64,000 bases of DNA, from assembly GCA_039026955.1 (NCBI GenBank), contig JBCCLH010000006.1:88401-152400 (forward strand), written 5' to 3'. Numbering within the stretch: position 1 is the stretch's first letter; every line of letters starts with the position of its first letter. The notes under the pieces were generated by a model, which saw only the letters and a list, made by a program, of their open reading frames with translations, did no database searches and was not told the origin of the DNA. This DNA comes from Kordia sp039026955. Lineage in GTDB: Bacteria; Bacteroidota; Bacteroidia; Flavobacteriales; Flavobacteriaceae. The translations under genes were made by a program, and so were the position numbers. This document shows, piece after piece, positions 5,956-13,857 of this stretch.

Positions 5956-6396
5956 ATGGCTAAAAAATTGGCATTCGACACACTACCAAAACTACTCTTG
6001 AAAGATGGTGTGGCTGTTGCGGATTTATCAATGATATATGGTTTTGTTGCAGAAGGTACAACAGAAGACAATATCACTTTCTATCTCGATCCTAGCTTGC
6101 AAAGGTCTGTGGTAATAAACGATGAAGACATCGTGCATCATGTAAAAGTAACCAAAGCACAAAATCCCATCGGAGGCACTGTGATTTGGGTTAAAAATGC
6201 TGCTTCCTACTTACAAGAGAATCAACCGCAAATCCAACAAGAACCACAACAAGAAACACAGTCACAGCAATATGCTGAACAATTTTTTCAAGGAGACATT
6301 TACCAACAATATGTAAATACTGTTCAAGGAAATACCATCCCAAAACCAAAAGATGTACACATTCCTATTTGCGGATGTGGAAAATGTGGACAGTAG
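5956..6396 (+). CDS. unknown 146-aa protein with Gln-rich linker and Cys-rich tail
   Basis: I do not recognise the family. Residues 1-90 look like a small folded domain (DLSMIYGFVAEG, then SVVINDEDIVHHVKV). About 92-128 is Gln-rich and probably disordered. The last 11 residues are IPICGCGKCGQ, three Cys within eight residues. The gene lies 45 bp after the S53 peptidase and 94 bp before the modular Cys/Thr protein. It could be a second, leader-bearing substrate with a very short core, or an accessory protein that presents the large substrate. It has no export signal. Either role is inference from position and the Cys tail. Confidence 0.75.
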   Translation: MAKKLAFDTLPKLLLKDGVAVADLSMIYGFVAEGTTEDNITFYLDPSLQRSVVINDEDIVHHVKVTKAQNPIGGTVIWVKNAASYLQENQPQIQQEPQQETQSQQYAEQFFQGDIYQQYVNTVQGNTIPKPKDVHIPICGCGKCGQ

Positions 6397-6490
6397 AAAA
6401 TATCATACCCAAAATTGGTACGTAGGTATCAATTTCCAAAAATCGTAAGATTTTTAAAAATCATATTATTAACCTTTAACTTTAATTATT

Positions 6491-8068
6491 ATGTTAACAT
6501 TTTTTCAAGGATGTGGAATTCCGCCTGTGACAGTAACCTGTCATCAAGGTGGTGCACATGCCCAAAATGTGGGACAAACAGGATGGTTAGGTTGTACAGC
6601 GCCTCCTAATTGTTTAGGACAAACTGCATACTTAGGGTGCCCCGCAGGACCTGCACAAGCACAAGCGCAAACTGTACCGCCAAATTGTGTTCCAAACACT
6701 ATTGGATGTACGGCTATTACGCCGTGTCCAACAATCAATCCTCTATGTGGTCCACAAACTGCGCCGCCTCATTGTGTACCTCCAACAATTGGATGTACAG
6801 CGATTACGCCATGTCCAACAAGAACTGGGACTGCACAAGCGCAAGCAAATGTACCTCAAACCATTGGATGTACCGCAATTACGCCATGCATTACAATTCC
6901 TGCAAACACTGCACCTCCTAAATGTGTTCCAAACACTATTGGATGTACTGCAATTACACCATGTCCAACTACACCAGCACAAGCCAATATTCAAACAACT
7001 ATTGGAAAAACTGGATGGGCAGGATGTTCTGTTCCGCCAAATTGTTTAGGACCAACTGGAACACAGGGTTGTGTACTAACAGGTTCACCAAATGCAACTG
7101 TTTGTCATCATAGTGATGCACAAGCACAAACTATTGGTACAACTGGATGGCAAGGATGTCATATTCTAGGACCAACTGGTACACAGGGTTGTACGGTTCT
7201 TGGACCAACAGCTTATTTAGGATGCAAAGATAATGCAGCACAAGCTCAAAATCTTGGACCAACAGCGTATCAAGGATGTCATATTCTTGGACCAACTGCA
7301 TGGCAAGGATGTCAAGATAATGCAGCGCAAGCTCAAAATCTTGGACCTACAGCATGGTTAGGATGTCACCAATCGACACTTGCTACTGTTTGTACACAAA
7401 TTGGATGTGGTCCAACACATCTTTTAGGATGTACGGGATATCAAGGCTGTGTTACGCCAACAGGAACACCTCCAGAAACAGTTTGCCCAGGTGGTAATGC
7501 ACAAGCACAAACGTTAGGACCAACAGCCTACTTAGGATGCCAACAACATGGAACAGCTGCTACTTTATGTACGCAACCTAGTATGTGTAGTGGAGAAACC
7601 AAAATTGGATGTACGGGATACCAAGGTTGTGTTACAGGATCACCAAATGCAACTCTTTGTCAAGGAGGAAATGCTGACGCCCAAAATGTAGGTCAAACAG
7701 GATGGGAAGGTTGTCAAGAAACCATTGCTACCGTTTGTACACAAATTGGATGTGGACCTACACACTTAATCGGATGTACAGGATACCAAGGTTGTATTAC
7801 ACCAACAGGAACACCGCCAGAGACAGTTTGCCCAGCAGGAGATGCAAATGACCAAACTTTAGGTCATACGGCATACGAAGGTTGTGGACAACCAGGAACC
7901 GCAGCGACTCTTTGTACACAAATTGGATGTGGACCAACACACTTGATTGGATGTACTGGATACGAAGGATGCCATAAAGATGGAAGTGCACAAGCACAAA
8001 TTCGTAGCATTCCTGTAGCGGATTGTATTCCAACACGTCACTGTACAGGAGCATGGCCAGTATGTTAA
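6491..8068 (+). CDS. giant modular Cys/Thr-rich protein, candidate multi-core lanthipeptide precursor
   Basis: The 525-residue product has about 52 Cys by my count, still more Thr, few Ser and very few charged residues. It divides into eleven modules and a short tail, with boundaries near residues 26, 61, 120, 169, 214, 254, 283, 341, 399, 456 and 504. Most boundaries read AQAQ or ADAQ followed by T or N. The next module usually opens with L/V-G-P/Q-T-A/G-Y/W-x-G-C. Recurring inner motifs are IGCTAITPC and CTQIGCGPTHLIGCTGYQGC. There is no signal peptide and no typical charged leader. Thr-to-Cys spacing suits methyllanthionine rings, and a kinase, a HopA1-like protein and LanC are encoded next. 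A disulfide-rich structural protein is the main alternative. Confidence 0.85.
   Translation: MLTFFQGCGIPPVTVTCHQGGAHAQNVGQTGWLGCTAPPNCLGQTAYLGCPAGPAQAQAQTVPPNCVPNTIGCTAITPCPTINPLCGPQTAPPHCVPPTIGCTAITPCPTRTGTAQAQANVPQTIGCTAITPCITIPANTAPPKCVPNTIGCTAITPCPTTPAQANIQTTIGKTGWAGCSVPPNCLGPTGTQGCVLTGSPNATVCHHSDAQAQTIGTTGWQGCHILGPTGTQGCTVLGPTAYLGCKDNAAQAQNLGPTAYQGCHILGPTAWQGCQDNAAQAQNLGPTAWLGCHQSTLATVCTQIGCGPTHLLGCTGYQGCVTPTGTPPETVCPGGNAQAQTLGPTAYLGCQQHGTAATLCTQPSMCSGETKIGCTGYQGCVTGSPNATLCQGGNADAQNVGQTGWEGCQETIATVCTQIGCGPTHLIGCTGYQGCITPTGTPPETVCPAGDANDQTLGHTAYEGCGQPGTAATLCTQIGCGPTHLIGCTGYEGCHKDGSAQAQIRSIPVADCIPTRHCTGAWPVC
7391..7930 (+). repeat. long in-frame direct repeats inside the modular gene
   Basis: The stretch from about 7391 to 7572 recurs from about 7735 to 7920 with few changes, many of them silent, covering two successive modules. 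Shorter copies of the GGACCNACAGC-type block recur through the gene. This indicates growth by unequal recombination, with third-position drift between copies. Confidence 0.8.
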
Positions 8069-8069
8069 T

Positions 8070-8109
8070 AATAGCTTATCTGTAACAGATACAGCTATTT
8101 TTTATTTTA
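8070..8109 (+). terminator. terminator 1 after the modular gene
   Basis: AATAGCT pairs with AGCTATT and TATCTG with CAGATA around a TAA loop (8070-8099). It is followed at once by a T-rich tail. The hairpin starts within two bases of the stop codon. Confidence 0.8.
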
Positions 8110-8112
8110 TAG

Positions 8113-8139
8113 AGCTGCCTGTGAATGCAGGCAGCTTTC
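8113..8139 (+). terminator. second hairpin between substrate and enzymes
   Basis: A perfect 9-bp stem AGCTGCCTG/CAGGCAGCT (8113-8121 with 8128-8136) has a 6-nt loop and a short TT tail. Together with the preceding terminator it could limit read-through into the kinase gene 26 bp downstream. Confidence 0.6.
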
Positions 8140-8161
8140 AAAACTCAAAAAAATATTTCGT

Positions 8162-9238
8162 ATGCGCTTAACAAAGAAAAATATCACACATTATCTACTC
8201 GATAAAGGGTTTTTAGAACCTACTTCGTTCATTACTGGAGATTATATGTTGACACAAACACACAGCAGAAACTCCATCTTTAAAATTCAACAGCAACAAG
8301 ACAAAGGATTATTTGTTAAGCAATTAGTATCGCAAGATACGACCAACAGTTACTTGATGCAGAAAGATGCGACAAGTCATTATTTAATTCATCAATCAGA
8401 TTTATATAAAGAAACTGCCACACATATTCCGGAATATTATGGTTACGATCCGTATCATAATATTTTAGTGACTGAATATTTTGCAAACACCAAAAACGTA
8501 CACGAAACGGTGTATAGCAATAAAAAATTATCAACAGTGCACGCAGTGAAAATGGCGCATATTTTGGCTTCGTATCATTTTGATATTACAGATGAAATAA
8601 AAAATAATAGTTCGCTTCAATTTTTCAGCAAGCAAATTCCGTGGATTTTAAATACGAATCAATTATTAGGGAACGCACAAAGAAATACAAATCCTGTAAT
8701 CACTGAACTTCACAAACATCCAGATTTGGTAAAACGAATCGACAAAGTAGCTTCACAATGGGAAATTACCAGCTTAATTCATGGAGATATTAAGTGGATG
8801 AATTTTATTGTAATGCCGAATAGTGAAGATATCAAACTCATTGACTGGGAAATTGCCGATTTAGGCGATCCACTGTGGGATGTTGCAGGAATTTTTCAAT
8901 CGTATTTCATTGCTTGGGTATTGAGTTTTAACAGTCAAAACATTCAGCAACACCAACAAATGCAAGGCTCAGAGTTTTTATCAATAGAAACCATTACGCC
9001 AGTGGTGAAGCAACTTTGGGAAACGTATGCAAAAGCACAAAAATTCAGTCCAGAAGAAACCCGAGAAAAGTTACTCAAAACCATTTCATACATGGCTTCT
9101 CGCATGTTACAAACCGCTTTTGAAAATAACGTAGCACAGCCACAAATGAACGTGAACTCTGTACGTATTTTACAATTCTGCAATCATATTTTAACCGATG
9201 TACAAGGCATTGCAAAACAATGGAATTTAATAGACTAA
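8162..9238 (+). CDS. APH/choline-kinase-fold kinase, candidate lanthipeptide kinase
   Basis: This is an aminoglycoside-phosphotransferase-type fold. It has an N-lobe with a candidate Lys53 (LFVKQLV), the catalytic loop LIHGDIKWMNF (His207, Asp209, Asn214) and the metal-binding Asp228 in LIDWEIADLGDP. In class V lanthipeptide systems a kinase of this family phosphorylates Ser/Thr of the precursor. It lies 4 bp before the HopA1-like gene, which overlaps the LanC gene, so the three enzymes are co-translated. Alone it could be any small-molecule kinase. Its neighbours make the peptide role likely. Confidence 0.8.
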   Translation: MRLTKKNITHYLLDKGFLEPTSFITGDYMLTQTHSRNSIFKIQQQQDKGLFVKQLVSQDTTNSYLMQKDATSHYLIHQSDLYKETATHIPEYYGYDPYHNILVTEYFANTKNVHETVYSNKKLSTVHAVKMAHILASYHFDITDEIKNNSSLQFFSKQIPWILNTNQLLGNAQRNTNPVITELHKHPDLVKRIDKVASQWEITSLIHGDIKWMNFIVMPNSEDIKLIDWEIADLGDPLWDVAGIFQSYFIAWVLSFNSQNIQQHQQMQGSEFLSIETITPVVKQLWETYAKAQKFSPEETREKLLKTISYMASRMLQTAFENNVAQPQMNVNSVRILQFCNHILTDVQGIAKQWNLID

Positions 9239-9242
9239 GAAG

Positions 9243-10298
9243 ATGAAAGATAATACATATACCACACAAATACAGCAAATTATTGAAGCAATTCAAATTA
9301 CGTCTCTAACGACATTTAAAGTGCATGGCGAAGAAGAATACGTTCAAAATCAAATGCCGTATCAAACATTTGCAGAAGATTTTAAATCCTTTGGAAGCAA
9401 TACCACAGTCGATTCGCAACAACAACGTACAAACCTCATCAATGCGTTGACCAATACGATTTATGCTAAATTTTACTGTGGAATTAAAAAAGGAAATCAT
9501 ACTTCCAAAATTCCACCAAAAGCAGCACGTGATGAATTCATGAATCAACTTTCACAAGCAAACACTTCTATAAACGGACTCGATTATCATTGGAATATTT
9601 ACAATATCGACACAAAAACGGGTAACGCGTACATTCAAAAAAATGGAGAATTGCGTTGGTTACAACCCAATAGCTTTCAATTCGTAAATCCGCAACAAAC
9701 ACAAGCTGCTGTCAATACCAAAGTGAACTTAGTCCGTCAAAAAGAAAACAGAAATCTTCAACCTGTATTTTATCATGTATTTGGGAATGAAATGTTTCCA
9801 CAAGAAATAGAAATCGGAAGAATTTATTGGAATATCAAGCCAGAAGGCACAGCCCAACTCATCAACTTACTCACAACAACTTTAAATGATTACAAAATTC
9901 CGTTTCAATTCAAATGCTTAAATCATCCCGAATTGTATGTCCGAACTGATGCTGCTGTTTTATATCTAAATAAAAAGCACATGCAAGTCGTTTCAATCAT
10001 TTTGAATAGTGTAATTCCAAATTTAGAACCGTATCTTGTAGACGAAATTCCGATGTTTACCAAACAACTTTTCAAAGGCGTTGGGTACGCGGAAGATCCT
10101 GGAAAAGGGCAAAGTTTTGGAATGAGTCGATCCGCCACCATCGCTACAGCTTTGGTAGAAGCATTTCAGCACGAACAAAATGCAACACAAACTTTCGATA
10201 CAGTCATCAATGCTTTATCGCGAAAAGGAATGTCATTAGATCGTTTACACCTTAACAAACACACCGCATTAACGCCAACTTTTCCAAACTATGAATAA
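9243..10298 (+). CDS. HopA1-family protein, candidate phospho-Ser/Thr lyase
   Basis: The C-terminal half carries the HopA1-family pattern: RIYWNIKPEGTAQLI (about 195-210), YVRTDAAVLYL, then FTKQLFKGVGYAEDPGKGQSFGMSR (about 275-300). In class V lanthipeptide loci a HopA1-like protein is the lyase that eliminates phosphate to give dehydroamino acids. The N-terminal 150 residues are less conserved. The gene is packed between the kinase (4-bp gap) and LanC (8-bp overlap). Naming by family is fairly firm; the lyase activity here is inferred. Confidence 0.8.
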   Translation: MKDNTYTTQIQQIIEAIQITSLTTFKVHGEEEYVQNQMPYQTFAEDFKSFGSNTTVDSQQQRTNLINALTNTIYAKFYCGIKKGNHTSKIPPKAARDEFMNQLSQANTSINGLDYHWNIYNIDTKTGNAYIQKNGELRWLQPNSFQFVNPQQTQAAVNTKVNLVRQKENRNLQPVFYHVFGNEMFPQEIEIGRIYWNIKPEGTAQLINLLTTTLNDYKIPFQFKCLNHPELYVRTDAAVLYLNKKHMQVVSIILNSVIPNLEPYLVDEIPMFTKQLFKGVGYAEDPGKGQSFGMSRSATIATALVEAFQHEQNATQTFDTVINALSRKGMSLDRLHLNKHTALTPTFPNYE

Positions 10299-11559
10299 TG
10301 TAGAAACCACACTCAAAACAGACGTGCAGATGTACATAAAAACCGCACATAATATTGGTAAATACTTAGCCAAAGAAGCCTTATGGTACAAAGATATGTG
10401 TAACTGGACAGGTCATGAAGTAGCGCCTGTGGGCGATAAATACGAAACCGTGATAAAAGCCTGTAGTATTGATTTGTACAGCGGACTTACGGGAATTGCT
10501 TTATTCTTGTCAGAGTTATACGAAAAAACACAAGATCCTGTCATTTTACATACGCTAAATGGTGCTTTAAGAACCATTTATTACAATATGGATAATGGGG
10601 AAAAAGTGAACAATTACGGATACTACTCAGGAAAAATTGGTGTGGGCTATACCTTGTGGCGAATTGGCAAAAAATCTGGCAATACAGAACTCGCGACGAA
10701 GGGAATTACCTATGTGAAATCTGTAAAAGACAAAGACATTGCCGATTATGAAGTAGATATCATTTCAGGAGCTGCCGGATCAATTTCTGCATTGTTGAGA
10801 TTGTACGATGGCGAAAAAGACGAAGAACTCCTAGCAATTGCAAAAAAGTGTGGTGATTTCTTGCTGAATAAAGCCTACAAAAAAGACGATATCTACTCTT
10901 GGATGACTGTTGATACTAAAAATGCACTAACAGGCTATTCGCATGGTGCTTCCGGAATTGCTTCTGCGCTTATGGAACTTTACGCGGTAACAAAGCAAGA
11001 AGAATATTGGCATGCCGCTATTGGCGGATTTAACTATGAAAAAAAATGGTTCAATCAGCAAACACAAAACTGGCCAGACTTGCGTGAATATGACGGAACT
11101 AAACCACCAAGTTATGGGGTTATGTGGTGTCACGGTGCGCCAGGAATTGCCATTGCACATTTAAAAGCGTACGAAATGACCAAGCATGACTACTTTTTGC
11201 AAGAAGCTAAAATTGCAGTCGAAACCACCAAAAGAGGCGTCATTCAAGAAACCAATGCCAATTCATATGCTAACTTTTCTTTATGTCACGGTTTGGCTGG
11301 AAACTCCGATATCTTACTCTATGCAAGTCAAATACTAAACAATCCTGAGTATGTACAAATTGCGAGAAATGCGGGTGATTTTGGTATCAGACAATACGAT
11401 GCAACAGGCGTGGTATTTCCAAGTGGTGTCAACGATCCTAGCGGGCAAACTATTGGGCAACAAGAAAACCCTGGATTGATGTTAGGATTATCTGGAACAG
11501 GGATGTTTTACTTGCGATTGGCGGATATGCATAACATTCCGTCTGCGTTGGTTCCTTAA
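10291..11559 (+). CDS. LanC-type lanthionine cyclase
   Basis: The protein shows the seven GxxG repeats of the LanC alpha/alpha-barrel, for example SGLTGIA (64-70), HGASGIASAL (218-227), HGAPGIA (281-287), HGLAGNSD (333-340) and GLSGTGMFYL (399-408). Zinc ligands are complete: Cys280 in WCHGAPG, Cys332 and His333 in LCHGLAG. His218 corresponds to the active-site His. It would add Cys thiols to dehydrated Thr/Ser. Intact metal residues argue against a regulatory LanC-like protein. It starts inside the HopA1-like gene (ATGAATAA) and is the last gene before a terminator. Confidence 0.9.
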   Translation: MNNVETTLKTDVQMYIKTAHNIGKYLAKEALWYKDMCNWTGHEVAPVGDKYETVIKACSIDLYSGLTGIALFLSELYEKTQDPVILHTLNGALRTIYYNMDNGEKVNNYGYYSGKIGVGYTLWRIGKKSGNTELATKGITYVKSVKDKDIADYEVDIISGAAGSISALLRLYDGEKDEELLAIAKKCGDFLLNKAYKKDDIYSWMTVDTKNALTGYSHGASGIASALMELYAVTKQEEYWHAAIGGFNYEKKWFNQQTQNWPDLREYDGTKPPSYGVMWCHGAPGIAIAHLKAYEMTKHDYFLQEAKIAVETTKRGVIQETNANSYANFSLCHGLAGNSDILLYASQILNNPEYVQIARNAGDFGIRQYDATGVVFPSGVNDPSGQTIGQQENPGLMLGLSGTGMFYLRLADMHNIPSALVP

Positions 11560-11581
11560 AGATATAATTAGCAAAAATCGT

Positions 11582-11629
11582 AAAATCTCAATCGTTCTTT
11601 TCGGAGAATTGTTGAGATTTTTCTTTTTA
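11582..11629 (+). terminator. terminator after lanC
   Basis: AAAATCTCAA pairs with TTGAGATTTT (11582-11591 with 11612-11621), with a partly paired interior, followed by TCTTTTT. Confidence 0.7.
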
Positions 11630-11684
11630 ACTTAAGCATGATATAACCATTTTTATATTGTAGCAATAATGAATCTATACTAGA

Positions 11685-11772
11685 TGTCACATCGAGCGCA
11701 GTCGAGATGCTTTTGATTTTAAAGTGTTCTCATGAGCTTCGCTCGGTGCTTTCAGCAATGCTCGAACTGACA
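11685..11772. repeat. interspersed inverted repeat (TGTCA...TGACA type)
   Basis: It begins TGTCACATCGAGCGCAGTCG and ends with GCTCGAACTGACA, so the ends are inverted. The same family is at 25372-25500 and 53274-53348. Confidence 0.7.
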
Positions 11773-12000
11773 ATAGTTTGTTTTACAGTGAATCATGTAT
11801 AATATTATGAGTTCTTCAATCAAACTCACTTTTTTAAGTAAACAAATTTCAATTCCTACAACCAAAACTTCATAATAAGGGTTATTTTCCCTTTTATTTT
11901 TAAGGTATTCCCTAATATTTTCCAATTCAGAAGCATGTACTTTTAATCTATAAAAGCGCAACAGAATACATGTGTATTTCTGGATAGAGGTTGTAGTCAT
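11752..12000 (-). CDS. doubtful small protein (82 aa)
   Basis: I see no known domain. The predicted protein has a mixed helical composition (LENIREYLKNKRENNPYYEVLVVGIEICLLKK), which looks more protein-like than most random frames. However, its C-terminus runs into the interspersed repeat at 11685-11772 and I see no clear translation signal. It may be a decayed gene. Confidence 0.25.
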   Translation of the reverse strand: MTTTSIQKYTCILLRFYRLKVHASELENIREYLKNKRENNPYYEVLVVGIEICLLKKVSLIEELIILYMIHCKTNYCQFEHC

Positions 12001-12038
12001 TCATAGATAATTAGGCACATGTTATTCCTAAGCTTTTG

Positions 12039-12067
12039 AAAATCCCAAGGTCCGCTTGGGATTTTTT
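12039..12067. terminator. strong bidirectional terminator
   Basis: An 11-bp perfect stem AAAATCCCAAG/CTTGGGATTTT with a 5-nt loop has T-runs usable on both strands. A separate ATCCCGTT-GAAA-AACGGGAT hairpin follows at 12069-12088. Confidence 0.75.
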
Positions 12068-12286
12068 AATCCCGTTGAAAAACGGGATCTTATACTTCGT
12101 AACTTTCTGTTTCTCTCTTTAGTATAAATCATGTTTGAAAAGATAAGTGAAACCAATTCCTTTTTCGCTTAAAAAATCTACTCTTTTTTCAAATCCCACT
12201 GTAAAGTTTCAAAAAAAATCTCGTCTTATAAAAGACTGTTTGATTTTGCGTATTTTAGCAAATCTCAAAATACAAATACGAAATAC

Positions 12287-12622
12287 ATGGACAAATCATA
12301 TTACAATCCAAGAGACTTAAAAAAATTCGGATCAATTACAGAATGGAGCGAGGAACTTGGAAATAAATTCTTTGAATACTACGGAAAAGTATTTGAAGAA
12401 GGCGCACTCTCCGCACGTGAAAAATCATTAATCGCATTAGCAGTAGCACATACCGAACAATGTCCATATTGCATTGATGCCTACACCAAAGATGGTTTGC
12501 AACGCGGAATCACCAAAGAAGAAATGATGGAAGCCGTACACGTCGGAGCCGCAATCAAAAGTGGGGCAACGTTGGTACACGGCGTACAAATGATGAATAT
12601 GGTGAATAAATTGGAGATGTGA
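12287..12622 (+). CDS. arsenosugar-associated peroxidase-like (carboxymuconolactone decarboxylase family) protein
   Basis: This is an AhpD/CMD-fold protein of 111 aa with the family signature EQCPYCIDAYTKDGLQRGITKEEMMEA, a CxxC pair followed by a conserved helical segment. CMD-family members of this type are regularly encoded next to ArsS. The CxxC could reduce peroxides or arsenic-containing intermediates. It is the first gene of the arsenosugar cluster, 140 bp before the likely ArsS start. Confidence 0.88.
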   Translation: MDKSYYNPRDLKKFGSITEWSEELGNKFFEYYGKVFEEGALSAREKSLIALAVAHTEQCPYCIDAYTKDGLQRGITKEEMMEAVHVGAAIKSGATLVHGVQMMNMVNKLEM

Positions 12623-12632
12623 GTAGATTATT

Positions 12633-12682
12633 AGTTTTGCAAAGCAAAACTTTACAAGTCACTTATGCTGACGAAAGTCAGT
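12633..12682. repeat. two small hairpins between peroxidase-like gene and arsS
   Basis: AGTTTTGC/GCAAAACT (12633-12651) is followed by CTGAC-GAAA-GTCAG (12668-12681). They resemble flavobacterial intergenic palindromes. They sit in a stretch that stays open in frame with ArsS from a GTG at 12619, which is why I place the ArsS start at 12763. Confidence 0.6.
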
Positions 12683-12762
12683 ATCTCAAATCATCCAATA
12701 GGAATTCAAAATTTATGAAATTGAGTTCTTTACCAAGGAAAAGATTAAAATTAAAAAATTAC

Positions 12763-13818
12763 ATGGCAATAAAGTCCCTAAAAAGAAGAGAAAGTGAATT
12801 AGCAAATGCACGACGACAGTTGGAAATTCTTTCAAATGGAATCTTTCAAAGTGGTGAATTGCCAACGTTTGCATGCAAAATAAAAGAAACAAATCAATTT
12901 CCGCTAAAGCCTAAAAAAATTGAAATCTTACAGATTAATGTGGGCTATATGTGCAATCAAGTGTGCGCGCATTGCCATGTAGATGCTGGACCTACGAGAA
13001 AAGAAATCATGACGCGTGAAACGATGCAGCAATGCTTGGACGTTCTCGAAAAAACAGGTGCTCATACACTCGATTTGACGGGCGGCGCTCCGGAAATGAA
13101 TCCGCATTTTCGCTGGTTTGTAGAAGAAGCGTCTAAAATTGGCGTAAAAGATTTTATTGTACGATCGAATCTAACAATTATTCGTGCCAACAAAAAATAC
13201 TATGACTTACCAGAATTCTTCAAAAAACACAATGTACATGTCGTTTCTTCCATGCCACACTGGACAAGAGGAAAAACGGACAAACAGCGTGGTGACGGTG
13301 TTTTTGACAAATCCATCAAAGCGTTGCAAGATTTGAACGCTGTTGGTTATGGAATGCCTGACAGCGATTTGCGTTTGGATTTAGTCTACAATCCTTCAGG
13401 AGCCTTTTTACCAGGCGATCAAATGGCGATGGAAAAAGATTTCAAAAAAGCCTTGATGGAAGATTTCGGCATTCAATTTCACAACTTATTTGCCATTACC
13501 AACTTGCCAATCAGTCGCTTTTTGGATTACTTAATCGCTTCTGAAAATTATGAAGATTATATGTATTCTTTGGTCGAAGCGTTCAATCCAGGTGCGGTGG
13601 CAAATGTCATGTGTACAAACACCATTTCAGTCAGTTGGGACGGTTGGTTATACGATTGTGATTTCAATCAAATGCTCGATTTAAAAGTGGCAAGCAAAGT
13701 AAAACACATTTCAGAATACAACGAAGATTTGTTACAAAATAGAAACATCATCATCTCACAACACTGCTACGGTTGTACGGCTGGTGCAGGAAGTAGCTGT
13801 CAAGGAACTGTGGCGTAA
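12763..13818 (+). CDS. arsS: arsenosugar biosynthesis radical SAM protein ArsS
   Basis: The radical SAM cluster motif CNQVCAHC (Cys64, Cys68, Cys71) lies in ILQINVGYMCNQVC. The C-terminal HCYGCTAGAGSSCQG is typical of ArsS and probably binds a further cluster. ArsS uses SAM to join a 5'-deoxyadenosyl group to dimethylarsenite, giving the first arsenosugar skeleton. The start ATG at 12763 (MAIKSLKRR) fits the family; upstream codons to a GTG at 12619 are translated repeat. It is followed closely by the rhodanese gene. Confidence 0.93.
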   Translation: MAIKSLKRRESELANARRQLEILSNGIFQSGELPTFACKIKETNQFPLKPKKIEILQINVGYMCNQVCAHCHVDAGPTRKEIMTRETMQQCLDVLEKTGAHTLDLTGGAPEMNPHFRWFVEEASKIGVKDFIVRSNLTIIRANKKYYDLPEFFKKHNVHVVSSMPHWTRGKTDKQRGDGVFDKSIKALQDLNAVGYGMPDSDLRLDLVYNPSGAFLPGDQMAMEKDFKKALMEDFGIQFHNLFAITNLPISRFLDYLIASENYEDYMYSLVEAFNPGAVANVMCTNTISVSWDGWLYDCDFNQMLDLKVASKVKHISEYNEDLLQNRNIIISQHCYGCTAGAGSSCQGTVA

Positions 13819-13857
13819 TTTATGATCGTATCGAGATGCTTCAAAACTAAACAGAAG

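Larger units (their letters stand above)
11560..12286. other. intergenic region between peptide and arsenosugar loci
   Basis: It holds the lanC terminator, a palindromic interspersed repeat (11685-11772), a doubtful reverse-strand gene (11752-12000), a strong terminator (12039-12067) and a GNRA hairpin (12069-12088). The 200 bp before 12287 are AT-rich and should contain the promoter of the arsenosugar genes. Confidence 0.6.

Noticed and set aside
6544..6994. Reverse-strand frames with many Cys opposite the modular gene
   Set aside because: They are open only because the forward gene is repetitive and Gly/Cys/Thr-rich; no start context or family features.
6610..7113. Forward frames of 60-120 codons overlapping the modular gene in other frames
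   Set aside because: Their repeats merely shadow the DNA repeats of the real gene; composition (YxxMxS or LDVxQLRH) is not protein-like.
6491..8068. Phage tail fibre, collagen-like or spore-coat protein
   Set aside because: Gly/Pro/Cys content looks similar, but there is no Gly-X-Y periodicity, no phage genes, and the neighbours are lanthipeptide-type enzymes.
8162..9238. Aminoglycoside resistance gene
   Set aside because: The fold fits, but it is coupled to HopA1-like and LanC genes and lacks acquired-resistance context.
9243..10298. Type III secretion effector
   Set aside because: HopA1 similarity is real, but there is no secretion system here; the family also occurs as a lanthipeptide enzyme.
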